From Pseudomonas viridiflava (GTDB lineage Bacteria > Pseudomonadota > Gammaproteobacteria > Pseudomonadales > Pseudomonadaceae), in assembly GCF_900590755.1 (NCBI RefSeq), contig NZ_UUOC01000035.1, positions 181,334-245,333 of the forward strand: 64,000 nt of DNA. The letters run 5' to 3'. A program made the translations under genes and the position numbers. Shown one piece after another: positions 27,498 to 37,292 of the stretch; position 1 is the stretch's first letter, and each line of letters begins with the position of its first letter. The notes under the pieces were generated by a model that did not search any database, was not told where the DNA came from, and was given only the letters and a program-made list of their open reading frames with translations.

Positions 27498-29251
27498 TCG
27501 CGCTCTGGCCGCACTGGTTTCGCCCCTGGTGGCTGCTGCTCTTGCCGCTGCTGGTCTGGTTGCTCTGGCAACTTTGGCACCGACAAAAACGCGCCGGTCG
27601 CTGGCAGATGATTCTGCCTTCGGCCTTCCACGCAGTCCTGCTGGGTGGCGGTCGCGGTCGCGACAGCAAAAAACCATGGCTGGTCCTGGGCTTGGCCTGG
27701 CTGCTGGGCGTGCTGGCTTTACTGGGTCCGAGCTGGCAGCGGATTGAACAGCTCAGCCAGAAACCGGCCGACCCGCTGGTGGTGTTGCTGGAACTGACCC
27801 CGGAAATGCTCGCCGGCGACAGCCCGCCAACACGTCTGGAACAGGCTCGCCGCAAACTGCTGGACTTGCTGGAAGCGCGCAGCGACTCGCAGACCGCGAT
27901 CATCGTTTATTCCGGCAGCGCCCACACGCTGGTGCCGCTGTCCGACGATCTGCTGACTATTCGCAACCTGCTGGATGCAGTCAAACCCTCGATCATGCCG
28001 CAGACCGGGCATCGCGCCGACCTTGCGGTGCACAAAGCCGTTGCCCTGCTCAATCAGGCTGCGCTGGGCCGTGGGCGATTGCTGCTGATCGGCTCGTCAT
28101 TGAGCGAGCAAGAACGCCAGGGCATCCGCCAGAAGCTGCACGGTCAGGCGCCGCCGTTGCTGATCCTCGGCGTCGGCACGGCTCAGGGCGCTCCCGTGGA
28201 ACAGGAAAACGGCGGTCTGCTCAAGGATGCTCAAGGTGCAATTCTGCTGCCGCGTCTGGACAGCGCCAGCCTCGCTGAATTCGCCTCGCAGATGGGCGGC
28301 TCGTATCGCCCGTTGCGCATGGATGACCAGGATCTGCGCGAACTCGGCCTGCTGGACGCCCCCAAAGTCATGCAGAACGACGGGCAACTGATTCAACTGG
28401 ATAGCTGGGCTGATCAAGGTTACTGGTTCCTGTTGCCACTCCTGTTGCTGGCCGCCTGCGCGGGCCGTCGGGGCTGGCTGCTGTGCTTGCCCTTGCTGAT
28501 GCTGACGCCGCAGAACAGCTACGCTTTCGATTTTGCTGACCTGTGGTTGCGGCCCGATCAACAAGGCCAGCAACTGCTGGAGCAACGCCAACCCGCGCAG
28601 GCCGCGCAACGCTTTGAAAACCCGCAATGGAAAGGCGTGGCCCTTTACGAAGCGGGCGACTATGCTGCCGCCGCCCAGCGTTTTGCCGAAGGCAGCAGCG
28701 CCGCTGACCATTACAATCGCGGCAACGCCCTGGCCCGCAGCGGGGAACTGGAAGCGGCACTGGATGCCTATGAACAGGCGCTGGAGCGCCAGCCGGACTT
28801 GCAGGCCGCCATCAAAAACAAAGCGCTGGTTGAACAGGCACTGGAACAGAGCAAACGCCCGGAACCTGCCGAACCCGAGGACAAACCGGCTGAAGACGCC
28901 AGCAACGACGGCGAAAACCCGCAAAATCAGGCGGCCACCAGCCAGTCGTCTCAGGATCAACAAGCCTCGGAGCCGAACGAAGACAACAGCCCCGACAGCG
29001 AACCGGCCAGCACGACAACCAAAAACAGCTCCACGGACCAAAACAGCGCCGAAGCCAAGCCCGCACCCGGCTCGCCCATGGATGACGAAGAAACCACACG
29101 ACCACCCATCCAGCCCGCCGACCCGACCATCAACGGTGAGCGTCGTCAGGCTCTGGAACAATGGCTGCGCCAGATCCCGGATGATCCCGGCGAGCTGTTG
29201 CGGCGTAAATTCTGGTACGAACAGCAACAGCATCAGGAAAAGACCCGATGA
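27494..29251 (+). CDS. vWA/TPR membrane protein (BatB-BatC-like fusion)
   Basis: A 585-residue protein with two N-terminal membrane segments (WWLLLLPLLVWLLWQL; LVLGLAWLLGVLALLG), a vWA domain with a degenerate metal site (LLELTPEML instead of DxSxS), another membrane pair near residue 310-330, and TPR repeats (residues about 390-450, ADHYNRGNALARSGELEAAL). A long Q/E/S/T-rich linker ends in the conserved IPDDPGELLRRKFWYE motif. It combines what Bacteroides operons split into BatB and BatC. ATGA overlaps at both ends show tight coupling. Confidence 0.9.
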   Translation: MIALWPHWFRPWWLLLLPLLVWLLWQLWHRQKRAGRWQMILPSAFHAVLLGGGRGRDSKKPWLVLGLAWLLGVLALLGPSWQRIEQLSQKPADPLVVLLELTPEMLAGDSPPTRLEQARRKLLDLLEARSDSQTAIIVYSGSAHTLVPLSDDLLTIRNLLDAVKPSIMPQTGHRADLAVHKAVALLNQAALGRGRLLLIGSSLSEQERQGIRQKLHGQAPPLLILGVGTAQGAPVEQENGGLLKDAQGAILLPRLDSASLAEFASQMGGSYRPLRMDDQDLRELGLLDAPKVMQNDGQLIQLDSWADQGYWFLLPLLLLAACAGRRGWLLCLPLLMLTPQNSYAFDFADLWLRPDQQGQQLLEQRQPAQAAQRFENPQWKGVALYEAGDYAAAAQRFAEGSSAADHYNRGNALARSGELEAALDAYEQALERQPDLQAAIKNKALVEQALEQSKRPEPAEPEDKPAEDASNDGENPQNQAATSQSSQDQQASEPNEDNSPDSEPASTTTKNSSTDQNSAEAKPAPGSPMDDEETTRPPIQPADPTINGERRQALEQWLRQIPDDPGELLRRKFWYEQQQHQEKTR

Positions 29252-30921
29252 GTCGCGCCTGCACCCTATTGCTCAGCTTCATGCTGTGGCTTATCGCGCT
29301 AAACGCACAGGCCGCAGAGCTGGTGGCCAGTGTCGACCGCACGCGCCTGAACTCCGGCGAAACCGTGGAACTGACCCTGGAGACCAGCGACGTCACGCAG
29401 TTCGGCAAACCGGATCTGGCGGCGCTTGAAGCCATTTTCGATGTGGGCGGCACGCGGCAGATCAACCGGCTCAACACACTCGATGGCGGCAATCAGGCCA
29501 CCACGCGCTGGATCATCACCCTGTTGCCCAAGCAAACCGGCACGGTGGTGATCCCATCGCTGGAGCTGGGCGAACTCAAAAGCCAGCCGATTACCCTGCA
29601 AGTCACCCAGAGCGACAACCCGGAGCAGGCAGCACAGCAGGCGCCGGTATTCATCGAAGCGACCCTCGATAAAGACAACGTCTATGTGCAGGCTCAGGCC
29701 GTACTGACCCTGCGCATCTACCATTCGGTGTCGTTGTTCGACGACAGCACCATGAGCCCGCTGGAGTTGCCCGATGCCAGGGTCGAGAAGCTGGGCGAGT
29801 CGCGCACCTACGAAAAGCTCATCAACGGCATTCGTCACGGCGTGATCGAAATGCGCTACGGGATCTACCCGCAGCACAGCGGCACCCTGATGATCCCGCC
29901 GCAGGTGTTCAGCGCGACGCTGGTGCAACCCAATCCGGAGCCGTCGCAGAACTCTTCACAAAAAAATGAGCCCGGCACCTCATTCGGGCCGCAACCGGGC
30001 AAGGTCATGCGGGTCAACTCCGCGCAAGTGCCGCTGACCGTCAAGGCCAAACCCGCCAATTACCCGGCCGATGCGCCGTGGTTGCCAGCGCGCAGCGTTC
30101 ATTTGAGCGAAAGCTGGAGCCCGGAACCGGGCAGCAGCCAGGTCGGCGACTCACTGACCCGGACCCTCAGCCTGAAAGTCGAAGGCCTTTCCAGCGCGCA
30201 GTTGCCGCCCTTACCCGCCACCGACGTGAGCAGCCTGCGGCGTTACCCCGATCAGCCCAAGCTGGCGAATGTGATCAGCGAGCGCGGTATCATCGGCAGC
30301 CGCGAAGAACGTGAAGCGCTGGTGCCTAACCGTCCCGGCGCCATCGACTTGCCCGCGGTGGACGTGGTCTGGTGGAACACTCTGGAAGATCACCTGGAAC
30401 ACACCAGCCTGGCCGCCCGCACGTTGCAGATCAGCGTCAACCCGAGCCTGATCGTGGACACCCCGGTCAACAATGACATGGGCGGCGTGACGGTGATTGG
30501 CCCGCCGGTCTGGCCATGGCAAATGAGCACGCTGTTTTTCGCCTGCACCACCCTGGTTGGGTTCATCCTCTGGTGGCGTGCCCGCTGGCAACCGGCAGTG
30601 GCCCGCGCCGCGCAGACCGGCCCGAGCCCGCGTACTGTGCTGGATGACCTCAAACGCGCCAGCCTGGCCAACGACCCGCAGGCGACTCGCCAGGCCCTGG
30701 ATGCCTGGGCCCGCCAGCAACCGGAAACCCTGGCCGACATGGCCGCGCGCTTCGTGCCGCTGTCCGATGCACTGGACGGCCTGAACGGCGCGCTGTACAG
30801 CGAAACCGGCCAATTATGGCTGGGCGAGGAACTGTGGCGGGCCGTGCGCACTCTACCCGCACCAGAACACATTCAAGACCCGGCGAGCGACCAGAGCCTG
30901 CCGCCGTTGTATCCAAAATGA
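29248..30921 (+). CDS. BatD family protein
   Basis: Last gene of the MoxR/Bat-like operon, 557 residues. A Sec signal (LLLSFMLWLIALNAQAAE) leads into Ig-like beta domains (LVASVDRTRLNSGETVELTLE; then DNVYVQAQAVLTLRIYHSVSL), the arrangement of BatD. A transmembrane helix around residues 425-445 (MSTLFFACTTLVGFILWW) anchors a C-terminal cytoplasmic helical part. It probably sits in the periplasm next to the vWA proteins. Starts with ATGA overlap to the previous gene; a REPIN follows the stop. Confidence 0.92.
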   Translation: MSRACTLLLSFMLWLIALNAQAAELVASVDRTRLNSGETVELTLETSDVTQFGKPDLAALEAIFDVGGTRQINRLNTLDGGNQATTRWIITLLPKQTGTVVIPSLELGELKSQPITLQVTQSDNPEQAAQQAPVFIEATLDKDNVYVQAQAVLTLRIYHSVSLFDDSTMSPLELPDARVEKLGESRTYEKLINGIRHGVIEMRYGIYPQHSGTLMIPPQVFSATLVQPNPEPSQNSSQKNEPGTSFGPQPGKVMRVNSAQVPLTVKAKPANYPADAPWLPARSVHLSESWSPEPGSSQVGDSLTRTLSLKVEGLSSAQLPPLPATDVSSLRRYPDQPKLANVISERGIIGSREEREALVPNRPGAIDLPAVDVVWWNTLEDHLEHTSLAARTLQISVNPSLIVDTPVNNDMGGVTVIGPPVWPWQMSTLFFACTTLVGFILWWRARWQPAVARAAQTGPSPRTVLDDLKRASLANDPQATRQALDAWARQQPETLADMAARFVPLSDALDGLNGALYSETGQLWLGEELWRAVRTLPAPEHIQDPASDQSLPPLYPK

Positions 30922-30940
30922 CTAACGCCAAAGGCGGTCC

Positions 30941-31033
30941 CCTGTAGGAACTGCCGCAGGCCGCGAAGACAATCCCATATTCATCTGAATATATCGGCAG
31001 ACCGCATTCGCAGCCTTCGGCAGCTCCTACAGG
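30941..31033. repeat. REPIN (CTGCCGCAGGCCGCGAA type)
   Basis: Left half CCTGTAGGAACTGCCGCAGG, right half CTTCGGCAGCTCCTACAGG in inverted orientation. It occupies the 142-base gap between the Bat operon and sbcD. Confidence 0.9.
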
Positions 31034-31063
31034 GCTGATAACCTGAACCAACAAGGTCCCCCC

Positions 31064-32308
31064 ATGCGACTGTTCCACACCTCCGACTGGCACCTTGGCC
31101 AGAACCTTCACGGCCAGGAGCGGGACTTCGAACATGCCAGCTTTCTGACCTGGCTGCTGGCCCGCCTGGCCGAGCGCAAGCCGGATGTCCTGCTGATTGC
31201 GGGCGACATCTTCGACACGGTCAATCCGCCGGTCAAAGCCCAGGAACGGCTCTACGACTTCATCGTCAACGCCCACGAGCAACAGCCGCTGCTGACCATC
31301 GTGATGATCGCCGGCAACCACGACTCCGGTTCGCGCATCGAACTGCCCGCGCCCCTGATGCGCCGCTTGCGTACCCACGCCCTGGGCCGGGTGCTATGGC
31401 TCGATGACGGCACGCTGGATGTCGAGCGCCTATTGTTGCCGCTGCCCAACGCCAACGGTGAAATCGGTGCCTGGTGTCTGGCCCTGCCCTTCCTGCGCCC
31501 CGCCGAAGTCACCGGCCCGACCCTGGGCGATAACTATTTGCGCGGCATCGGCCGGGTGCATGAATTGCTGATCGAAGCCGCCAACCTCAGGCGCCAGCCC
31601 GGTCAGGCGCTGATCGCCATCAGCCACGCGCATATGGCGGGCGGTTCAGTGTCGGAAGATTCCGAGCGCAGCCTGATCATCGGCAACGCCGAAGCCCTGC
31701 CCGCCAGCCTGTTTGGGGAAACCATCACCTACGTCGCCCTCGGCCATTTGCACAAGCCACAACGAGTCAACGGCGAAAAGCGCATCCGTTACAGCGGCTC
31801 GCCGATCCCGTTGTCGTTTTCGGAAATCGGCTACCAGCATCAAATCCTCGAAATCGACTGCGACGGCGACCAACTGCGCAGTGTCGAAACCCTGCTGATC
31901 CCACGCGCCGTCAACCTGCAACGCATCGGCCCTGCACCGCTGGCCGAACTGTTGGTGCAGCTCAAAGAGCTGCCGGACATCGACCTGCTGGCCGACATCG
32001 ACCGCCAACCCTGGCTGGAAGTCCGGGTGCGCCTGGACGAACCGCAGCCGGACCTGCGCAATCAGATTGAGGCTGTGCTGGAAGGTAAAGCCGTGCGCCT
32101 GGTGCGCATCGGTGCCGAATATGCCGGTAAAGGCAGTGGCGAAGGCGGCGACAGCGATGAGGGCCTGATCGAACTGGATCAGCTCAGCCCTCAGGAATTG
32201 TTCAGCCGCGCCTGGCTCGACAATTACGGCAGCGAGGTTGATGAACAAACCTTGAGTGACTTCGCCACGCTGTTGCAGGAAGTCCAGCTGGAGAGCGAAC
32301 AACCATGA
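31064..32308 (+). CDS. sbcD: Exonuclease SbcCD, nuclease subunit D
   Basis: Mn-dependent nuclease subunit (Mre11 homologue) that, with SbcC, opens hairpins and processes DNA ends. The 414-residue protein has all calcineurin-like phosphoesterase motifs: SDWHLGQNLHG, AGDIFDTVNPP, AGNHDSGSR, ISHAHMAGG and ALGHLHKPQ. The C-terminal capping part is present. ATGA overlap with sbcC indicates obligate co-translation. A hairpin nuclease is relevant to a genome this rich in palindromic repeats, but linkage is only a coincidence of position as far as I can show. Confidence 0.96.
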   Translation: MRLFHTSDWHLGQNLHGQERDFEHASFLTWLLARLAERKPDVLLIAGDIFDTVNPPVKAQERLYDFIVNAHEQQPLLTIVMIAGNHDSGSRIELPAPLMRRLRTHALGRVLWLDDGTLDVERLLLPLPNANGEIGAWCLALPFLRPAEVTGPTLGDNYLRGIGRVHELLIEAANLRRQPGQALIAISHAHMAGGSVSEDSERSLIIGNAEALPASLFGETITYVALGHLHKPQRVNGEKRIRYSGSPIPLSFSEIGYQHQILEIDCDGDQLRSVETLLIPRAVNLQRIGPAPLAELLVQLKELPDIDLLADIDRQPWLEVRVRLDEPQPDLRNQIEAVLEGKAVRLVRIGAEYAGKGSGEGGDSDEGLIELDQLSPQELFSRAWLDNYGSEVDEQTLSDFATLLQEVQLESEQP

Positions 32309-35300
32309 AAATCCTCGCCATCCGCCTGAAAAACCTTGCCTCTCTGGCCGGGCCGTTCGAACTGGATTTCACCGCCGAGCCCCTGGCCAGTGCAGGACTG
32401 TTTGCCATCACCGGCCCCACCGGTGCCGGTAAAAGCACCTTGCTCGATGCCTTGTGCCTGGCGTTGTTCGGGGCGATTCCGCGCCTGAGCAATATCGGCC
32501 AGTCCCGAGTGCCGGAAATCGACGGTGACATCAGCACCAACGACCCGCGCACCTTGCTGCGCCGTGGCACCGGTAGTGGCTATGCCGAAGTGGATTTCGT
32601 CGGCATCGACAAGCGTCGTTACCGCGCCCGCTGGGAAACCAACCGCGCCCGGGACAACGCCGCGAAAAAACTTCAGGCCAGCCGCCAGACTCTGACCGAT
32701 CTGGACAGCGACCAGATCCTCAGCACCCAGAACAAGACCGAATACAAAACCATGCTCGAAGCCCGTCTGGGCCTTAATTTCGAGCAGTTCACCCGCGCCG
32801 TCATGCTCGCCCAGAGTGAGTTCAGCGCCTTTCTCAAGGCCGACGACAAGGAACGCAGCGAGCTGCTGGAAAAACTCACCGACACGGCGATCTATAGCCA
32901 GCTCGGCCGCCGTGCCTTTAGCAAAAGCCGGGAAGCGGAAAAGACCCACGACGACCTCAAGCTGTTAGCCACCGGCATCGCACCCATGCCACCCGAGCAG
33001 CGCGCGGAACTGGAGCAACGCTTCAGCGAAGCCCAACAGCAACTCAAGAGCCATCAGGCGCTCCAGCGTCAGCTAGAACTCAAGCAACAATGGCTGACCG
33101 AGCTGCAGCGCCTGCGCGACGAACACCTGAGCGCCAGCGAACAGCTCACCAGCGCCCAACAGGACTGGGACAGCCAGAGCAGCCAGCGGCAAATGCTCGG
33201 CCAGCTGGAACGCCTTGCCCCGCAACGCCACCTGTTCGCTCAGCGCAATCGGCTGGATGCGCAACTGAGCCCCCTCGCCGAGCAAATCGCCGAACATGCT
33301 CAGCGCCAGAGCGATCTGCAAACCCGCCAGACCGATCTTGAAGAAAAGCTACAGACCTCCAACAGTGCCCTGGAACAGGCCGAGCAACAGAAAAAAACCG
33401 CCGCACCGATCATTGGTCAGGCCTTCGAACAGCAAGGCAACATCAGCCATCTGAATAAAGAGGTGCAGGACGCCACCGCCCAGGCCGAGGCAGCAGAACG
33501 CGCCAAAGCTGATGGTCTGGCGGCGTTGAATCAACTGCTTGAACAGCAACGTCTGCTGGACGAGCGTCTGCAAGCCATCGCCGGGCAACTGGAAAAAAGC
33601 GCGGTACTCGCACCCCTGGCTCAAGCCTGGAGCGCCTACCGCCCGCGCTTGCAGGAAGCGATGAAACTTAGCGGTCGCTTGAACAAGGGTCGCGAAGAAC
33701 TGCCCGAGCTGGAGAAAAATTCGACCCGCGCCGAGCAGCAACTCACCGACCGGCGTAATGCCCTGCAAGCGCTGTACAGCGAAGCCCAGGTCAAGGCCGA
33801 CGCGGTCAACGCCGAGATCCAGCGCCTCGGCCAGTTATTGCAGGACAACCGTCAGCAGCACAGCGCCTGCGATTCTCTGGAACGCATCTGGCAGCGCCAT
33901 CAGGACATCGACAGCCGCCTTCGGGATGTCGAACTGCAACAGCAGCAGGCCACCGAACGACGCGGTCAGGCGATTGCCAGCGGCCTGCAACTGAAAACCG
34001 AACACGAAGCCGCCGAGCTCGCGCTGAAAACCACGGTTGAACTGCTGCAGCGCCAGCGTCTGGCCCGCAGTGCCAGCGTTGAAGAATTGCGCGGTCAGTT
34101 GATCGATCAGCAACCGTGCCCAGTGTGTGGCAGCGAAGATCATCCCTATCATCAGTCCGACGCTCTGCTGCAAGCGCTGTCCGGCCATGACGACAGCGAA
34201 GAAACCAGCGCGCGGCTCAAGGTCAGCCGGCTCGCGGAAAAACTCGTCGAGTTGCGCAGCGAAGTCAGCGAACTCAACGCGCGCCTGAAACAGGCCCGGC
34301 CGCAACTGGAGCAACTTACCGAGCAATCGCAAAAGCTGGCGCCGGAGCTGCAAGCGCACCCTTTATATGCGCGCCTGCTGGAACAGCCCGAGCAGCAACG
34401 GGGTGACTGGCTCAGCGAGCGGCTGCATGCCCTCACCGAAGAGATCGCCAGCAGCGAGCAACGCCAGCGCTTGCTGCTGACGGTGCAACAACAGGCCGAG
34501 AAGTTGCAGCAGAACGTGCAGGACGCCCGCGACGCCAGCCAGCAGGCGATGAAGATGCTCGACGACCAACAGCGCAATATCGCGCTGGACAATCAAGCCT
34601 TCGAAGCCGCGCTACAGGAGTTCGAGCCGCTGTTGCCCGCCGAGAGCCTGCCACGCTGGCGTGAGTCGGCCACTGACAGTTTCATGCAACTGGACAACGA
34701 CATCGCCCAACGCCTGGAACAGCTAGACCGCCAGCTGGAAGAACAGCAGGAACACAGCGAGCGAGCGCGTAAAATCGAGCGCGAACAGGACGCCCAGCAC
34801 AATCTGGAACAGGAGCGCGTGAAGCAACAACAACGCCTCGCCGCCCTGCAAACCCAGCAATCGGCCAGCCAGCAACGCCTCAGCGAAATGCTCGGCAGCC
34901 ACACCAGCGCCGAGCAATGGCAGCAACAACTGGAAACCGCGCTGGAGCAGGCGCGCCGTGCCCAAGGCAGCGCCAGTGAAGAGTTGCAGCAGGCCCGCAG
35001 CGAGTTGATCAAACTAGCCACAGGACTTGAAAGCGAGCAAGCGCGTTTACAAGAACTGCAACACGAGTTCGCCGAGCTGAATCAGCAGATCGCCCAATGG
35101 CGCGCCAGCCATCCGGAACTGGACGATACCGCCCTGGATGCTCTGCTGGGCTACAGCGACGAGGGGGTGAGCCAGTTGCGTCAGCAATTGCAGCAAACTG
35201 AAAAGAACCTGGAGCAAAGCCGCATCCTGCTTCAGGAGCGGGACAAGCAAGTGCAGCAGCATCAGGCGCACCACAGCGATGTCAGCGACGCAGCACAGCT

Positions 35301-35949
35301 GAGCGCAGCCTTGCAGGAAGCACAGAAATCCAGCGCCGATCAGGAACAGCAATGCGCTGAATTGCGCGCACAACTGAGCGAAGACGAGCGCCGCAACAAC
35401 GCCAGCCGCGAGTTGCAGGAGCAGATCGCCAACGCCCACGCTGAATACCTGCGCTGGGCCAGGCTGGCGGCGCTGATCGGCTCGGCCGAGGGCGACAAAT
35501 TCCGCAAGATCGCCCAGGCCTATAACCTCGATCTGCTGGTCCATCACGCCAACGCCCAACTCAAGCAACTGGTGCGCCGCTATCGCTTGAAGCGCGGCGG
35601 CAGCATGCTGGGGTTGCTGGTGATGGACACGGAAATGGGCGACGAACTGCGCTCGGTACACTCCCTGTCTGGTGGCGAAACCTTCCTGGTGTCCCTGGCA
35701 CTGGCGTTGGGGCTGGCGTCCATGGCGTCCAGCACCCTGAAAATCGAATCGCTGTTCATCGACGAAGGCTTCGGCAGCCTCGATCCGGAATCCCTGCAAC
35801 TGGCCATGGACGCGCTGGACGGATTGCAGGCTCAGGGTCGCAAGGTCGGGGTGATTTCCCACGTGCAGGAAATGCACGAACGGATCCCGGTGCAGATTCA
35901 GGTCCGCCGCCAAGGCAACGGCTTGAGCACCATCGAGGTCGGCAACTGA
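32305..35949 (+). CDS. sbcC: Exonuclease SbcCD, ATPase subunit C (Rad50-like)
   Basis: SMC-like ATPase of 1214 residues. Walker A is GPTGAGKSTLLDALCLALFG at the N-terminus. Long glutamine-rich coiled coils flank a central zinc hook QQPCPVCGSEDH (Cys605 and Cys608). The C-terminal head has the signature LSGGETFLVSLALALG and Walker B SLFIDEGFGSLD. It tethers DNA and drives SbcD. The size is somewhat above the E. coli protein, consistent with longer coils. The stop overlaps the next start by one base (TGATG), which couples it to the GST gene. Confidence 0.96.
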   Translation: MKILAIRLKNLASLAGPFELDFTAEPLASAGLFAITGPTGAGKSTLLDALCLALFGAIPRLSNIGQSRVPEIDGDISTNDPRTLLRRGTGSGYAEVDFVGIDKRRYRARWETNRARDNAAKKLQASRQTLTDLDSDQILSTQNKTEYKTMLEARLGLNFEQFTRAVMLAQSEFSAFLKADDKERSELLEKLTDTAIYSQLGRRAFSKSREAEKTHDDLKLLATGIAPMPPEQRAELEQRFSEAQQQLKSHQALQRQLELKQQWLTELQRLRDEHLSASEQLTSAQQDWDSQSSQRQMLGQLERLAPQRHLFAQRNRLDAQLSPLAEQIAEHAQRQSDLQTRQTDLEEKLQTSNSALEQAEQQKKTAAPIIGQAFEQQGNISHLNKEVQDATAQAEAAERAKADGLAALNQLLEQQRLLDERLQAIAGQLEKSAVLAPLAQAWSAYRPRLQEAMKLSGRLNKGREELPELEKNSTRAEQQLTDRRNALQALYSEAQVKADAVNAEIQRLGQLLQDNRQQHSACDSLERIWQRHQDIDSRLRDVELQQQQATERRGQAIASGLQLKTEHEAAELALKTTVELLQRQRLARSASVEELRGQLIDQQPCPVCGSEDHPYHQSDALLQALSGHDDSEETSARLKVSRLAEKLVELRSEVSELNARLKQARPQLEQLTEQSQKLAPELQAHPLYARLLEQPEQQRGDWLSERLHALTEEIASSEQRQRLLLTVQQQAEKLQQNVQDARDASQQAMKMLDDQQRNIALDNQAFEAALQEFEPLLPAESLPRWRESATDSFMQLDNDIAQRLEQLDRQLEEQQEHSERARKIEREQDAQHNLEQERVKQQQRLAALQTQQSASQQRLSEMLGSHTSAEQWQQQLETALEQARRAQGSASEELQQARSELIKLATGLESEQARLQELQHEFAELNQQIAQWRASHPELDDTALDALLGYSDEGVSQLRQQLQQTEKNLEQSRILLQERDKQVQQHQAHHSDVSDAAQLSAALQEAQKSSADQEQQCAELRAQLSEDERRNNASRELQEQIANAHAEYLRWARLAALIGSAEGDKFRKIAQAYNLDLLVHHANAQLKQLVRRYRLKRGGSMLGLLVMDTEMGDELRSVHSLSGGETFLVSLALALGLASMASSTLKIESLFIDEGFGSLDPESLQLAMDALDGLQAQGRKVGVISHVQEMHERIPVQIQVRRQGNGLSTIEVGN

Positions 35950-36548
35950 TGGCGGCAATTCTCTACTCGTTCCGCCGCTGCCCTTACGCCATGCGGGCCC
36001 GTATGGCGTTGCGCTATGCAGGTTGCGCGGTGCAGATCCACGAAGTCAGCCTCAAGGCCAAACCGCCAGCAATGCTCGAACGCTCACCCAAAGGGACTGT
36101 TCCGGTACTGGTGCTGGATGACCAGGTGCTGGAACAAAGCCTGGACATCATGCACTGGGCCCTGGCGCAGAATGACCCGGATAACTGGCTGTTGATTCAG
36201 GATGGCGACGGTCGCCGGGAGATTCAGGCACTGGTGGAGGAGAACGATCAGGTGTTCAAACAACATCTGGATCGCTACAAATACTTCGTCCGTCACCCTG
36301 AGCATCCGCAACAACACTACCGGCAACTGGGCGAAGTATTTTTGCAGAAACTGGAAGCGCGTTTGCAGCAGCGGGACTTCTTGATCAAGGATCAGGTGAC
36401 CCTGGCTGATATCGCCCTGGCACCCTTCATCAGACAGTTCAGCGCGGTTGATCCGGATTGGTTTTCGGTAAGCCCTTATCCGAAGTTGCGCGGCTGGTTG
36501 CAGCGATTTGTCGAGTCAGCGCTGTTTAAAGCGGTGATGGTGAAATAA
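35949..36548 (+). CDS. Glutathione S-transferase-like protein
   Basis: A 199-residue two-domain GST/glutaredoxin-2-like protein. The thioredoxin-like N-terminal domain has SFRRCPYAMRARMALRYAG, with a cysteine in the active-site position as in omega/beta GSTs, then KGTVPVLVLDDQVLEQSLDIMHW, the glutathione-binding cis-Pro and SLDIM motif. The C-terminal helical domain ends with DQVTLADIALAPFIRQF. It may use glutathione to reduce disulfides or dehalogenate, but substrate is unknown. Translationally linked to sbcC by TGATG; functional link not obvious. Confidence 0.9.
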   Translation: MAAILYSFRRCPYAMRARMALRYAGCAVQIHEVSLKAKPPAMLERSPKGTVPVLVLDDQVLEQSLDIMHWALAQNDPDNWLLIQDGDGRREIQALVEENDQVFKQHLDRYKYFVRHPEHPQQHYRQLGEVFLQKLEARLQQRDFLIKDQVTLADIALAPFIRQFSAVDPDWFSVSPYPKLRGWLQRFVESALFKAVMVK

Positions 36549-36561
36549 AAGCGACGTTAAA

Positions 36562-36652
36562 CCTGTAGGAGTGAGCTTGCTCGCGATAGCGACTCCAATG
36601 CGATAAATGGTCGTCTTGTCTGACGCTATCGCGGGCAAGCGCGCTCCTACAG
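36562..36652. repeat. REPIN (GTGAGCTTGCTCGCGA type)
   Basis: Left half CCTGTAGGAGTGAGCTTGCT, right half GGGCAAGCGCGCTCCTACAG, inverted, with a 50-base spacer. Begins 14 bases after the GST stop. Confidence 0.9.
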
Positions 36653-36677
36653 AACAACATTTCCAGGGAATAGCCCA

Positions 36678-36881
36678 TCAACCAATCACCCCTACCCCCT
36701 CCGGCCGATTCCCCGCGGCCACTTTCTGCGCCCGGGACACCGCGATGGCCTGAGCGATTTCGTGCCTGCATTCAATATTGCGTGCCACCCCGCCCACCGA
36801 GTTCTGACCAATACCCAGCAATGAACTTCCATTGATCATCACCGCCAACCCCGCCGTCACCCACAACCTGCCGCCACTCAT
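36678..36881 (-). CDS. Small hypothetical protein (67 aa), second gene of a two-gene unit
   Basis: Not recognised. The product starts MSGGRLWVTAGLAVMINGSS with a moderately hydrophobic N-terminus, then a hydrophilic half. Support for being real: its ATG overlaps the upstream stop as ATGA, and AGGAG lies about 9 bases before it, inside the end of the previous gene. It is short, so chance cannot be excluded; conservation in other pseudomonads would decide. Confidence 0.5.
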   Translation of the reverse strand: MSGGRLWVTAGLAVMINGSSLLGIGQNSVGGVARNIECRHEIAQAIAVSRAQKVAAGNRPEGVGVIG

Positions 36882-37051
36882 GAGGCACGCTCCTGAGTGT
36901 TCAACGCGGTACGCTCGACAATGGACTGAGTTGATGGAGTAGCCAACTGCGGACTCATGCTGGTAACAGTAACAACTGCAATAAAGACCACATAAAGCGA
37001 AATGGCGATATAAGCGCCTTGTTTGATTGAATGCAGAATGGCAGTGGCCAT
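36878..37051 (-). CDS. Small single-pass membrane protein (57 aa)
   Basis: Not recognised. From the Met of MATAILHSIKQ the protein has one predicted membrane helix (GAYIAISLYVVFIAVVTV) and a short polar tail. CGGAG lies about 9 bases upstream of this start; the frame is open 21 codons further without a ribosome site. ATGA overlap couples it to the next gene leftwards. It is the first gene of a small leftward unit sitting between REPINs. Confidence 0.6.
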   Translation of the reverse strand: MATAILHSIKQGAYIAISLYVVFIAVVTVTSMSPQLATPSTQSIVERTALNTQERAS

Positions 37052-37194
37052 GGGTGTAACTCCGTGATGTGTTTCCAGGCCGACAAGATAGTTAACTGCA
37101 GAACTATTGAACAACCATGACGGGGAATAGCGGATATCAGTTGGGTTGATTATTGAACACGCTTGTCAATCCAATAAATAACCTCTGTAGGAGT

Positions 37195-37276
37195 GAGCTT
37201 GCTCGCGATGGCGTCAGGGCAGTCAATGTAGTCAGCGACTGAAAGAACCAATCGCGAGCAAGCTCACTGCTACAGG
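37195..37276. repeat. REPIN (GTGAGCTTGCTCGCGA type)
   Basis: CTGTAGGAGTGAGCTTGCTC at the left and GAGCAAGCTCACTGCTACAG at the right. Two further degenerate single REPs (around 37351-37373 and 37419-37437) face outward nearby, so 37195-37440 is REP-dense and gene-free. Confidence 0.85.
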
Positions 37277-37292
37277 GTCCTTGCACATAATA

